Assembly: GCA_017420625.1 (NCBI GenBank)
Contig: JAFOIR010000173.1
Coordinates: 1-13,141 of the forward strand
DNA from: Bacillota bacterium
GTDB taxonomy: Bacteria; Bacillota_A; Clostridia; Lachnospirales; Bianqueaceae
DNA: 13,141 nt
Direction of reading: 5' to 3'
Positions 1-7,173 of the stretch are shown here, one piece after another. Position numbers and translations under genes: made by a program. Position 1 is the first letter of the stretch; each line of letters opens with the position of its first letter. The notes under the pieces were generated by a model. The model saw only the letters and a list, made by a program, of their open reading frames with translations. It did no database searches and had not been told where the DNA came from.

Positions 1-762
1 GAAGCTCTGGGCGGTGTCGTTGAAACCTGTGTGAACCGGGTCGGCGTTGATCTCAATACCGCTTCCCCCTCGCTGCTTTCGTATATTGCCGGCATCAGCA
101 AGGCGATCGCGAAGAATATCGTGACCTACCGCGAAGAAAACGGACCGTTCCCGTCCCGTCAGGCACTTCTGAAAGTACCGAAACTCGGGCCGAAGGCTTT
201 TGAACAGTGTGCCGGTTTCCTCCGGGTACCATCCAGTGAAGAACCGCTCGACAACACCGCCGTTCATCCGGAATCCTATGAAGCCGCCCGCGGGATGCTC
301 ACCAAAATGGGCTACTCCCTGGAAGAACTGATCGAAAAAGGATCGCTGCGCTCCGGTATGCCGCTGGTGAAGATCCAGCTGAAAGGCATGGACCGCGAAG
401 GACTGGCGGAAGAACTCGGCGTAGGCGTACCTACTCTGACCGATATTGCGGATGAGCTTGCCAAGCCCGGCCGGGATCCCAGAAGCGAAATGCCGAAACC
501 TGTTCTTCGTACGGATGTTCTGTCCATGGAAGACCTGAAGATCGGCATGGTTCTGAAGGGTACGGTCCGCAATGTCATCGATTTCGGCGCTTTTGTGGAC
601 ATCGGCGTTCACCAGGACGGTCTGGTCCATATCTCTCAGCTTTCCAACAAATTCATCAAGCATCCGCTGGATGCGGTCAAAGTCGGCGATATCGTGGATG
701 TCAAGGTCATTTCGCTGGATATAGCGAAAAAACGCATTGGCCTTTCGATGAAAAATCTGTAA
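1..762 (+). CDS. tex: Tex-family S1 RNA-binding protein, C-terminal part (5' end outside window)
   Basis: The reading frame is open from base 1, so the gene is truncated by the window edge; 253 residues remain. The first visible residues (LGGVVETCVNRVGVDLNTAS) are the conserved lead into the Tex helix-hairpin-helix region, which follows with GISKAIAKNIVTYR and LLKVPKLGPKAFEQCAGFLR. The last ~70 residues (about 181-250 of the fragment) form an S1 RNA-binding domain with GTVRNVIDFGAFVDIG, DGLVHISQLS and a closing KKRIGLSMK. Tex proteins are cytoplasmic nucleic-acid-binding proteins linked to transcription and RNA metabolism; full-length members are about 700-780 residues, so roughly the last third is present. 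A GTG at 31 is in frame but is internal, not a start. The gene is probably closed by the hairpin at 851-890. Identification is confident; precise cellular role is not established from sequence. Confidence 0.95.
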   Translation, partial: EALGGVVETCVNRVGVDLNTASPSLLSYIAGISKAIAKNIVTYREENGPFPSRQALLKVPKLGPKAFEQCAGFLRVPSSEEPLDNTAVHPESYEAARGMLTKMGYSLEELIEKGSLRSGMPLVKIQLKGMDREGLAEELGVGVPTLTDIADELAKPGRDPRSEMPKPVLRTDVLSMEDLKIGMVLKGTVRNVIDFGAFVDIGVHQDGLVHISQLSNKFIKHPLDAVKVGDIVDVKVISLDIAKKRIGLSMKNL

Positions 763-794
763 GCAGCCGAATCTGTCTTTACGGTGTCTGTTAC

Positions 795-834
795 GTGACA
801 AATCTGTCACAATAAAAGTCACCGCACTGTCACC
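795..834 (+). promoter_or_regulatory. Candidate response-regulator operator: palindrome plus GTCAC direct repeats
   Basis: GTGACA-AATC-TGTCAC at 795-810 is a perfect 6-bp inverted repeat with a 4-bp spacer. It fits the TNACA-N4-TGTNA pattern described for BceR-type regulators of antimicrobial-peptide ABC transporters. GTCAC recurs in the same orientation at 806-810, 818-822 and 829-833, about 11-12 bp apart, which suits tandem binding of OmpR-family dimers on one face of the helix. It lies just upstream of two TATGAT -10 hexamers, in front of an ABC operon that encodes its own OmpR-family regulator. Assignment to that regulator is inference. Confidence 0.6.
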
Positions 835-837
835 TTT

Positions 838-853
838 CTATGATACTATGATA
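838..853 (+). promoter_or_regulatory. Tandem -10 elements of the ABC/two-component operon
   Basis: CTATGATA is repeated exactly twice back to back, giving TATGAT hexamers at 839-844 and 847-852. The -35 for the first would be AAGTCA at 816-821 (17-bp spacer, 3 of 6 matches); the second has no recognisable -35. A good -10 with a weak -35 next to the GTCAC repeats suggests activator-dependent transcription. The second hexamer overlaps the 5' arm of the terminator hairpin at 851-890. Confidence 0.5.
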
Positions 854-890
854 AGCGTCAGAGGAAACTCCTTTGACGCTTATCTTTTTT
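851..890 (+). terminator. Intrinsic terminator after tex, within the ABC operon leader
   Basis: A perfect 10-bp stem ATAAGCGTCA (851-860) / TGACGCTTAT (874-883) encloses a 13-nt loop and is followed by CTTTTTT (884-890). It should end tex transcripts. Its 5' arm coincides with the -10 and expected start region of the downstream promoter, so transcripts from that promoter probably lack part or all of the 5' arm. Confidence 0.8.
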
Positions 891-909
891 CATAGGATCG
901 GAGGCAGTT

Positions 910-1599
910 ATGGAAATCTTACGAGCAGAAAATCTGACCAAAATATACGGAACCGGCGATACAAAAGTCACCGCACTGGACCATGTGAGTTTTTCAGTGG
1001 AAGCAGGTGAATTTGTATCGATCATCGGACCTTCCGGCAGCGGCAAATCAACGCTGCTGCATCTGATCGGCGGAGTAGACAAGCCCACCGAGGGCAAAGT
1101 CCTGATAAACGGGACAGACATCCACAGTCTTTCCGAAGACAAGCTGGCGATCTTCCGCCGCCGTCACATCGGGCTGGTCTACCAGTTCTACAACCTGATG
1201 CCCGTCCTGAATGTCGATGAAAATATTGCGCTTCCTCACCTTCTGGATGGAAGAGCCCTCGACCAGGAACGACTGGATCAGGTCGTAGAGCACTTGGGAC
1301 TTACCGAGCGCCGTCATAATCTGCCGAGCCAGCTGTCCGGCGGACAGCAGCAGCGGGTATCCATTGGCCGTGCGCTCTACTCCCACCCGGCGATCCTGCT
1401 GGCCGACGAACCGACCGGCAACCTCGACAGGAAGACCGGTGAAGAGATCATCTCACTTCTCAAAGAGTCGAACCGCAGCCAGAAACAAACGCTCATTCTG
1501 ATCACGCATGACGAACATCTGGCCCTTCAGGCTGACCGCATCATCACGCTCGAGGATGGTCATATCCTCCGGGATGAAAGAGTCCGAAACCTGGTTTAA
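910..1599 (+). CDS. ABC transporter ATP-binding protein (MacB/LolD/BceA type)
   Basis: This 229-residue ATPase powers the FtsX-type permease encoded 11 bp downstream. All nucleotide-binding motifs are intact: Walker A GPSGSGKST (40-48), Q-loop Gln92 in VYQFYNLMP, signature LSGGQQQR (142-149), Walker B ILLADEP (162-168, catalytic Glu167), D-loop NLD and H-loop His200 in LITHDEH. The N-terminal TKVTALDHVSFSV and the VYQFYNLMPVLNVDENIALP stretch are typical of the type VII (MacB/LolD/BceA) group, whose members transmit force to periplasmic or extracellular domains rather than move substrate through the membrane core. The start is fixed by GGAGG at 900-904, 5 nt before the ATG. The gene heads an operon with permease, response regulator and kinase, an arrangement known from antimicrobial-peptide sensing and detoxification modules. 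Substrate cannot be told from sequence. Confidence 0.95.
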   Translation: MEILRAENLTKIYGTGDTKVTALDHVSFSVEAGEFVSIIGPSGSGKSTLLHLIGGVDKPTEGKVLINGTDIHSLSEDKLAIFRRRHIGLVYQFYNLMPVLNVDENIALPHLLDGRALDQERLDQVVEHLGLTERRHNLPSQLSGGQQQRVSIGRALYSHPAILLADEPTGNLDRKTGEEIISLLKESNRSQKQTLILITHDEHLALQADRIITLEDGHILRDERVRNLV

Positions 1600-1610
1600 A
1601 GAGGGATGCC

Positions 1611-4520
1611 ATGAACAACAAGAAGATTATCTTCCGCGTTACGCGGGAATACATGAAGCAGAACAAACGCCGCACCCTGATCACATTCCTGGGGGTCCTG
1701 ATCATGGTCGTCCTGATGACAGCCGTCTTTGTGGGCAGGGATACCGTCCTTCGGTATATGACCGATATCATATCCTTTGACCGGGGCTCTTGGCACGCCA
1801 TGGTGTATGACGTGGATAAGAATCAGGCAGACGAGATCGCCGCTCTTCCCTACACGGATCAGGTCTATGTTTCAAGAGCACTGGGATATACCGACTTTCC
1901 CGCATCCGGAAAACCGGAGGTAACCCCCTATCTGGAGCTGAAATCCTATTCACCGGAAGTCTTTTCCCTGCTGAACATCAGGATGCATGAGGGAAGATTT
2001 CCAGAAAACGATAATGAAATCATCATCAGCCAGCTCGCTGTGAAAGACGGCGCAGGGATCTCGATCGGAGATGTGATCGAGGTTGATGCCTTTGATCGAT
2101 ATATGCATGCCTCTTCCGCCGGAAAGGATGATCATGGATTTCTTAAGTTCTCAGACGGTTTTCAGATCAACCACGGGGATACACTCCTTCTTCCCGCTCA
2201 TTTTCCTTTTTACTATTCCAACGAAGATTTCGAAATGATCCACGAATCGACCGGCTACAGGAAGACCTGCACTGTCGTAGGCATCATGGAATCTCCTTAC
2301 TATGAACTGCCCGGCATGGGCGGCTACATGGCTTTCACCACCGCCGATAAAACGATTGCTGACGATGAAAAAGTCAATCTAATCCTGACGGTATATCCTG
2401 ACAAGCCGAACGACCTGAATGCTGATCTGAACCGCATCGTGAACGAAACCCTGACGGATAAGGAGAGGGAAGAGCTGTCCATGAGCGGCACCTCCACCCG
2501 CACGAAGAACGGAGAACAGATCCCGGTACAGGAAGGACGGGTCGAGATCAATGACCTGCTGCTGATATTCGCCGGCAGGGGCACCGAGGGAACTTTCAGC
2601 ATGCTGCTGTCCTTCCTGCAGGCGTTCATCATTCTTCTGATCACGGCCGCATCACTGATCCTGATCTATAACGTTTTCAGCATCTCTTTCAAGGAACGGA
2701 GCCACTACCTGGGAATGCTTTCCTCCATCGGTGCGACTCGCTCACAAAAGCGGTGGAGTGTATACTACGAGATCTTTCTTCTTCTCACCCTGGCACTTCC
2801 GCTGGGCATCGGCCTTGGGCTTCTCCTGGTATGGGGCGCTGCTGCTCTTTTGAAGCCTTACGTTGCTCTCATCATCAGCATGGTCGCTGCCAACGCCGTC
2901 ACCGGACGCAGCGTTCAGATCGAACCGCATCTGGTCATCAGACCGCTGGCGCTCCTTTTGATCGCTCTGTTTTCCGCATTGGCTGTCTGGATCTCAGCGG
3001 CGCTTCCCGCCCGCAATATCAGCCGGACAGGTCCTCTGGAGAGCATCCGGGGCAATGATGAATATCCGAAAAAGCCCTGCCGCACGCTCATGCAGCCCAT
3101 GCTGAAAGGCAGGACCGAAGCCCTTCTGTCCTCTGCCAGCGTAAAGCGAGGCAGATACTCGGCCCGGGGAATCATCCGAAGCCTCACCACACTGGTTGTC
3201 CTGGTACTCATTACCGCATATTCCGCCTACACGGTCTGCGGCATTATTCGCACCAAGACGGACGACTCGGTAATCAAAACCGGCAGCGACTACAAAGATT
3301 TCGAATATCTGTTTGAGATCGGCAATGAATCGCTCTACGAAGAAGGAAGAGAAGATATCGCCTTCTCCGATGAGGTCAGTCAATGGAAAGAGTTTTCCTA
3401 TTATTTCGGCGGTATCCAGATCCGAATGGAAGACCTTTCAGAACAATACCAAAAAACATTTGAGCAGTTCCTCCTCGCCTACTTCCCGGATGGAATTACC
3501 CAGGAAGCTGATCAGACACTGCTTCATCCAACGGAGCTTTCCATGAATCCCACGCTGGATCGTCTGGTCGTCTCTTCCGAAGACTTTCAGAAGATCGCGA
3601 AAAACGCCGGAATTGATCTATCATCAGGATCTGCCGATCAGCCTGGTGTCATCGTATACCGTCCCTATGCCTTTGATTCCGATGATTACAACATCGAATA
3701 CTACGGTGCCCAGAAACCCGATTATACCAGGTACGAATTGAACGAGCCCCTCGATGCAGGACCCGGGAACGTTCTCCCTCTCTTTCTCTGGAACTACGAT
3801 ACAAATGAGATCATCGATCTGCCCATGACTTTTCTGGGTTATGCTGACGCATCCGATATCAAAGAAATCGCTGAAATCTCCGCCGGCGACGTCTGGCTGA
3901 TCATCAGCGAGCAGACCAATGACTGGATCGTGAAAAAAGCTGAAAGCGATTATACCGGCATGGATTTTCGGTCGATCTTCCTTTCTCCCACCACTGATGA
4001 TACCAACATCATCCGCCGTCTGTCCCTCATGAAGGATGATTTAGGCAACCCGGCCCTTCACTCCGCCGAGATGATCACCGGAATGCTGGACTTCAAGGAA
4101 GCACTGTTTATGATCATCCGGATCGTCGCCATCTGCTTTACGTTCCTTATCACGCTCATGTGCCTGTTAAACCTGTGGGGCTCGGTCATGGGCCGCGCTC
4201 TTGCCAGACACCGGGAGATGGCGGTACTTGGTTCCATGGGAATGACCAATCGTCAGCGCCGGAATATGCTGATGAGAGAAGATATCCTGCTCCTTGGCCG
4301 GTCTATTATCCCGGGAGGCTTGATTAGTGCCGGATTTATGGTATTATTACATCAGGTCGTCTCTGCCCGGTTCGGACACATCGCGTTTCATCTGCCGCTG
4401 TGGATCGTCGCAGCTGTTCTGATCGTGTGCGCCGGTTCGCTCTATCTGTTCACTTTCCTGTGTTATCGTGACAGGTCCGGAGACACCCTGATAGAAGAAA
4501 TCCGAAAAGAGAGTATCTGA
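1611..4520 (+). CDS. FtsX-like ABC transporter permease with two FtsX units (969 aa)
   Basis: This large integral membrane protein has two copies of the FtsX/MacB permease layout. Hydrophobic segments lie near residues 22-42, 332-356, 385-412, 443-465, 523-546, 832-856, 892-915 and 927-950, i.e. eight helices. Extracellular domains of roughly 290 residues (43-331) and 285 residues (547-831) follow the first helix of each unit. Each unit carries the cytoplasmic coupling motif after its second helix: KERSHYLGMLSSIGATRSQ (361-379) and RHREMAVLGSMGMTNRQ (866-881). BceB-type permeases usually have ten helices, one large extracellular domain and about 650 residues, so this is a different architecture, closer to double-FtsX permeases of anaerobic Bacillota. 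GAGGG at 1601-1605 precedes the ATG. The stop codon directly abuts the response regulator start. A role in peptide or lipid handling at the envelope, or in signalling to the downstream kinase, is inferred. Confidence 0.9.
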   Translation: MNNKKIIFRVTREYMKQNKRRTLITFLGVLIMVVLMTAVFVGRDTVLRYMTDIISFDRGSWHAMVYDVDKNQADEIAALPYTDQVYVSRALGYTDFPASGKPEVTPYLELKSYSPEVFSLLNIRMHEGRFPENDNEIIISQLAVKDGAGISIGDVIEVDAFDRYMHASSAGKDDHGFLKFSDGFQINHGDTLLLPAHFPFYYSNEDFEMIHESTGYRKTCTVVGIMESPYYELPGMGGYMAFTTADKTIADDEKVNLILTVYPDKPNDLNADLNRIVNETLTDKEREELSMSGTSTRTKNGEQIPVQEGRVEINDLLLIFAGRGTEGTFSMLLSFLQAFIILLITAASLILIYNVFSISFKERSHYLGMLSSIGATRSQKRWSVYYEIFLLLTLALPLGIGLGLLLVWGAAALLKPYVALIISMVAANAVTGRSVQIEPHLVIRPLALLLIALFSALAVWISAALPARNISRTGPLESIRGNDEYPKKPCRTLMQPMLKGRTEALLSSASVKRGRYSARGIIRSLTTLVVLVLITAYSAYTVCGIIRTKTDDSVIKTGSDYKDFEYLFEIGNESLYEEGREDIAFSDEVSQWKEFSYYFGGIQIRMEDLSEQYQKTFEQFLLAYFPDGITQEADQTLLHPTELSMNPTLDRLVVSSEDFQKIAKNAGIDLSSGSADQPGVIVYRPYAFDSDDYNIEYYGAQKPDYTRYELNEPLDAGPGNVLPLFLWNYDTNEIIDLPMTFLGYADASDIKEIAEISAGDVWLIISEQTNDWIVKKAESDYTGMDFRSIFLSPTTDDTNIIRRLSLMKDDLGNPALHSAEMITGMLDFKEALFMIIRIVAICFTFLITLMCLLNLWGSVMGRALARHREMAVLGSMGMTNRQRRNMLMREDILLLGRSIIPGGLISAGFMVLLHQVVSARFGHIAFHLPLWIVAAVLIVCAGSLYLFTFLCYRDRSGDTLIEEIRKESI

Positions 4521-5237
4521 ATGAACATTTTTCTGGTAGAAGATGATCCCATCATCACAGAAGGTCTGACGGCCGCTTTATCCTCAGAGGGTTATCAGAT
4601 CGACGCGTCCGGTTCCATGAACGAAGCATTGGAGAAATGGAGCCAGGGGGCACACTATGATGTGTGCCTCCTGGATGTCATGCTGCCTGACGGAGATGGA
4701 TATCAGATCTGCCGGAAGATCCGGGAAACATCCGATGTTCCGATCCTTTTCCTGACTGCCTGTGACGACGAGATCCATACCGTGCTGGCACTGGAACAAG
4801 GCGCGGACGATTATATTGCCAAACCTTTCCGTATCCGGGAACTGCTGGCCAGGATCCGGGCGATCCTTCGAAGAAGCCGGAAAACGAATAACAGCGCTTC
4901 ACCGGACTTTCCTGCTCACAGCCTGATCCGGATCGGCCGCAACGAGCTGAATCTGGAGACCGGTCGGCTGATGCGGGATGGAGAAGAGGTCTTTCTATCC
5001 GCTGTTGAATACCGGCTGCTCCTGGCCTTTGCAAGAAGCCGCGGCCAGGTCCTCACCCGGGCACAGATCCTGAATGACATGTGGGACGCTGCCGGGGATT
5101 TTGTCAATGACAATACGCTGAGCGTCTATGTAGGCCGGCTTCGTAAAAAACTGGAAACGGAAACAGACATTCCTCTCATTGAAACCGTCCGCGGCATTGG
5201 TTACCGCATGGTGATCACACCGGAGGAAAAAACATGA
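4521..5237 (+). CDS. OmpR/PhoB-family response regulator
   Basis: This 238-residue cytoplasmic regulator has an N-terminal receiver domain (1-115) and a C-terminal winged-helix DNA-binding domain (about 135-232). The receiver residues are all present: acidic pair Asp8/Asp9 (VEDDP), phosphoacceptor Asp52 in LLDVMLPDGDGY, Thr79 in FLTACDD and Lys101 in AKPF. The DNA-binding half shows the usual LTRAQILNDMWD, VNDNTLSVYVGRLRKKLE and VRGIGYRM motifs. The ATG follows the permease TGA with no gap, and the end overlaps the kinase start by 4 bp (ATGA), so the three are translationally coupled. Likely target is the operon's own promoter at 795-852, which carries a palindrome and GTCAC direct repeats. 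Confidence 0.95.
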   Translation: MNIFLVEDDPIITEGLTAALSSEGYQIDASGSMNEALEKWSQGAHYDVCLLDVMLPDGDGYQICRKIRETSDVPILFLTACDDEIHTVLALEQGADDYIAKPFRIRELLARIRAILRRSRKTNNSASPDFPAHSLIRIGRNELNLETGRLMRDGEEVFLSAVEYRLLLAFARSRGQVLTRAQILNDMWDAAGDFVNDNTLSVYVGRLRKKLETETDIPLIETVRGIGYRMVITPEEKT

Positions 5238-6145
5238 GCGCTGTATGGATCCTTTCGGCTCTGTGTCTTCTGCTGACTGTATGGATCACCTGTTTGCTTC
5301 TTCAGAAACGAAAACAGGAAAGAGCCATACGAATGCTCATTGACTATCTGACCAGGGTCCAGGATATAGCCTCCCTTCCCGATATGAAGACGATGGCTGA
5401 AGGTCAGCTGGGTATTCTGGAAAGTGAGATCTACAAAGTCGTATCCCTACTCAAGGAGGAATATGCTAGTGAGCATCGTCAGAAACGGTACATGACCGAC
5501 ATGATGTCCGATATCTCGCATCAGATGAAAACGCCGCTCACCGCCGTATCCCTGATGTCAGAATTATTGATGGCACCGGATGTTTCCGAAGAGAAAAGAC
5601 TGGAATATGCATCCAGGATCGAAAACCAGGTGGATAAGATGACCTGGCTCATCCGGAATCTTCTGACGCTCTCTCAGCTGGAAGCCGGTGTTCTGGAAAT
5701 GAAGTGCGAATCGGTTCTTTTGTCAACGATCATGGACAGTATAGCCGAATCACTGGGAGTGATGGCGGATGTTTCCGATGTCCGGCTGGATATCCGGATA
5801 CCGGAAGGCCTGTCCGTGTGGGCAGATCCTCACTGGTTCCAGGAAGCACTCTCCAACATTGTCAAAAATGCAGTTGAACATACCGGATCAGGCGGCTATG
5901 TCCGAATCCTGGCCCAGCAAAACAACCTGTCTACTACGATCAGAATTGAAGACAACGGCGAAGGCATTGATCCGTCAGATCTGCCCCACATTTTCGAACG
6001 TTTCTACAAGACAGGACGAAACACTTCCAGCGTGGGGATCGGTCTTGCAATGGCCAGGCAGATCATCCGCAATCTGAACGGGGCCATTGAAGCAGCCAGT
6101 CATCCCGGTCAGGGTACGGTTTTTACCATTACACTCTATATCTGA
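5234..6145 (+). CDS. Short membrane sensor histidine kinase
   Basis: This 303-residue kinase is the partner of the preceding response regulator. A single hydrophobic segment spans about residues 3-23 (WILSALCLLLTVWITCLLL), followed directly by basic residues, so there is practically no extracellular sensor. A helical linker (about 27-85) leads to the H-box SDISHQMKTPL with His96. The ATPase domain has the N-box (SNIVKNAVEHT, Asn208/Asn212), G1 box DNGEGI (240-245), F-box FERFYKTG (254-261) and G2 box GIGLAMA (268-274). It resembles the intramembrane-sensing kinases paired with ABC transporters, though those usually have two helices. Signal input through the permease is therefore the likely mode, by inference. 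GGAGG at 5222-5226 sets the start; the gene ends just before the terminator at 6146. Confidence 0.93.
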   Translation: MSAVWILSALCLLLTVWITCLLLQKRKQERAIRMLIDYLTRVQDIASLPDMKTMAEGQLGILESEIYKVVSLLKEEYASEHRQKRYMTDMMSDISHQMKTPLTAVSLMSELLMAPDVSEEKRLEYASRIENQVDKMTWLIRNLLTLSQLEAGVLEMKCESVLLSTIMDSIAESLGVMADVSDVRLDIRIPEGLSVWADPHWFQEALSNIVKNAVEHTGSGGYVRILAQQNNLSTTIRIEDNGEGIDPSDLPHIFERFYKTGRNTSSVGIGLAMARQIIRNLNGAIEAASHPGQGTVFTITLYI

Positions 6146-6190
6146 AAGCGTCTGAACCAGAAAACCTGCGTATCAGACGCTTTTTTTATT
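6146..6190 (+). terminator. Intrinsic terminator of the ABC/two-component operon
   Basis: A perfect 10-bp stem AAGCGTCTGA (6146-6155) / TCAGACGCTT (6173-6182) with a 17-nt loop is followed by a T-rich run through 6190 and beyond. It begins directly after the kinase stop codon. The arm AAGCGTC resembles that of the terminator at 851-890, upstream of the same operon. Confidence 0.9.
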
Positions 6191-6206
6191 TTTTACGAAA
6201 TAATAC

Positions 6207-6246
6207 TTGACAATACGATATACTTCGTGTTACGATGCATATCGTA
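6207..6246 (+). promoter_or_regulatory. PadR operon promoter with overlapping palindromic operator
   Basis: A consensus -35 TTGACA (6207-6212) stands 18 bp from TACGAT (6231-6236), a usable -10; TTACGA at 17 bp is the alternative. The arm TACGATAT (6214-6221) is a perfect inverted match to ATATCGTA (6239-6246), and TACGAT (6231-6236) pairs with ATCGTA (6241-6246) across GCAT. The operator arms therefore cover the -35/-10 spacer, the -10 itself and the start region, an arrangement expected for repression. Autorepression by the PadR protein encoded 15 bp downstream is the likely function. Confidence 0.75.
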
Positions 6247-6260
6247 AAGGGAGGTATGCA

Positions 6261-6581
6261 ATGGATATTCAATTAAAGCGCGGCCTTTTAGACGTCTGCG
6301 TCCTTGCCGCTATCAAAAATGAAGATTCCTACGGTTACAAAATCATTAAAGATATGAAGCCGTATCTGGAATTATCCGAGTCGACCCTGTACACGATCCT
6401 TAAACGCCTGGAAATGGCCAACCTGCTGGTGACCCGTACCGCCGAGCACGGCGGACGTCTCCGAAAATATTATCACATCACCGAACAGGGAATTGCCAGG
6501 ATCGAAGAATTCAGGGAAGACTGGAAAGAGATCCAATCCATTTATCAGTTTATTACCAGGGAGGATAAAGCCCATGACTAA
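6261..6581 (+). CDS. PadR-family transcriptional regulator
   Basis: This 106-residue winged-helix repressor belongs to the short PadR group. The N-terminal LKRGLLDVCVLAAIKNEDSYGYKI, the recognition region STLYTILKRLEMANLL (41-56), the wing RLRKYYHITEQG (66-77) and a C-terminal dimerisation helix are all family hallmarks. GGGAGG at 6249-6254 sits 6 nt before this ATG and fixes the start. A longer frame reaching back to 6207 would begin inside the -35 hexamer and is rejected. The stop overlaps the next gene by 8 bp. PadR proteins of this size commonly control adjacent HAAS/DUF1700 and DUF4097 genes; the palindromes at 6214-6246 are the probable binding site. The inducing signal is unknown. Confidence 0.93.
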   Translation: MDIQLKRGLLDVCVLAAIKNEDSYGYKIIKDMKPYLELSESTLYTILKRLEMANLLVTRTAEHGGRLRKYYHITEQGIARIEEFREDWKEIQSIYQFITREDKAHD

Positions 6582-7170
6582 ACAAGCATTTTTCACTGAA
6601 CTTAAGGCAAGGCTCTCCGGCCTGCCGGCTGCGGAAGCCAATGAACGATTTTCTTTCTATGATGAAATGATCAATGACCGGATCGAAGATGGTCTGTCGG
6701 AGGAAGAGGCCGTCGCCCAAGTGGGGACGCCGGAAGAGATCTCCAATCAGATTCTCTCTGAGATCCCGCTTTCAGCCCTGGTCAAGGAAAAAGTCCGTCC
6801 CAAACGGGCCCTTCGCGTCTGGGAGATCATCCTTCTGATCCTTGGATTCCCGCTCTGGTTTCCGCTCCTCCTTTCCGCATTCATCATCATTCTGGCTTTC
6901 TATATCGTGATCTGGTCACTGGTCATCAGTCTGTTTGCCATCGATCTGTCGCTGGGCTTCGCATCCATTGCCGCACTTGTCATGGCGATCATCTACCTGT
7001 TTCAGGGAAAAATCTCCAGCGCCGTTCTGATGCTGGGTGCTTCTGCCATCTGTGCCGGTCTGACAGTCCTTCTGTTCATTGGATGCATTGCCGCTGCCAA
7101 AGGCATGTGTGTCGTAACCAAAAAATCTATCCTGGGAATCAAATCCTGGTTTGTCAGAAAGGAGAACTAA
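6574..7170 (+). CDS. HAAS/DUF1700-domain membrane protein
   Basis: This 198-residue protein begins with a helical cytoplasmic domain of the HAAS/DUF1700 type (about 1-65), with the typical LKARLSGLPAAEANERFSFY, EMINDRIEDGLSEEEAV and VAQVGTPEEISNQIL stretches. Four hydrophobic segments follow, near 83-105, 107-125, 128-143 and 148-175, then a basic tail (KSWFVRKEN). AGGGAGG at 6558-6564 is 9 nt before the ATG at 6574; an upstream in-frame start at 6493 would lie deep inside padR and has no comparable ribosome site. It overlaps padR by 8 bp and is followed 3 bp later by the DUF4097 gene, so the three form one operon. HAAS proteins are thought to link membrane state to PadR regulators and envelope effectors; the biochemical role is not known. 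Confidence 0.85.
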   Translation: MTKQAFFTELKARLSGLPAAEANERFSFYDEMINDRIEDGLSEEEAVAQVGTPEEISNQILSEIPLSALVKEKVRPKRALRVWEIILLILGFPLWFPLLLSAFIIILAFYIVIWSLVISLFAIDLSLGFASIAALVMAIIYLFQGKISSAVLMLGASAICAGLTVLLFIGCIAAAKGMCVVTKKSILGIKSWFVRKEN

Positions 7171-7173
7171 AAC

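Noticed and set aside
795..810. GTGACA-AATC-TGTCAC as a tex terminator
   Set aside because: The stem is only 6 bp and is followed by AATAAAA rather than a T tract; the hairpin at 851-890 is the better terminator.
6207..6260. N-terminal extension of the PadR protein to an upstream TTG
   Set aside because: The extension would begin in the -35 hexamer and be translated through the operator. The ATG at 6261 has a GGGAGG at ideal distance and matches the usual PadR start.
6493..6573. Upstream start for the HAAS/DUF1700 protein
   Set aside because: It would add 27 residues encoded inside padR. The ATG at 6574 has AGGGAGG 9 nt upstream and gives the usual family N-terminus.
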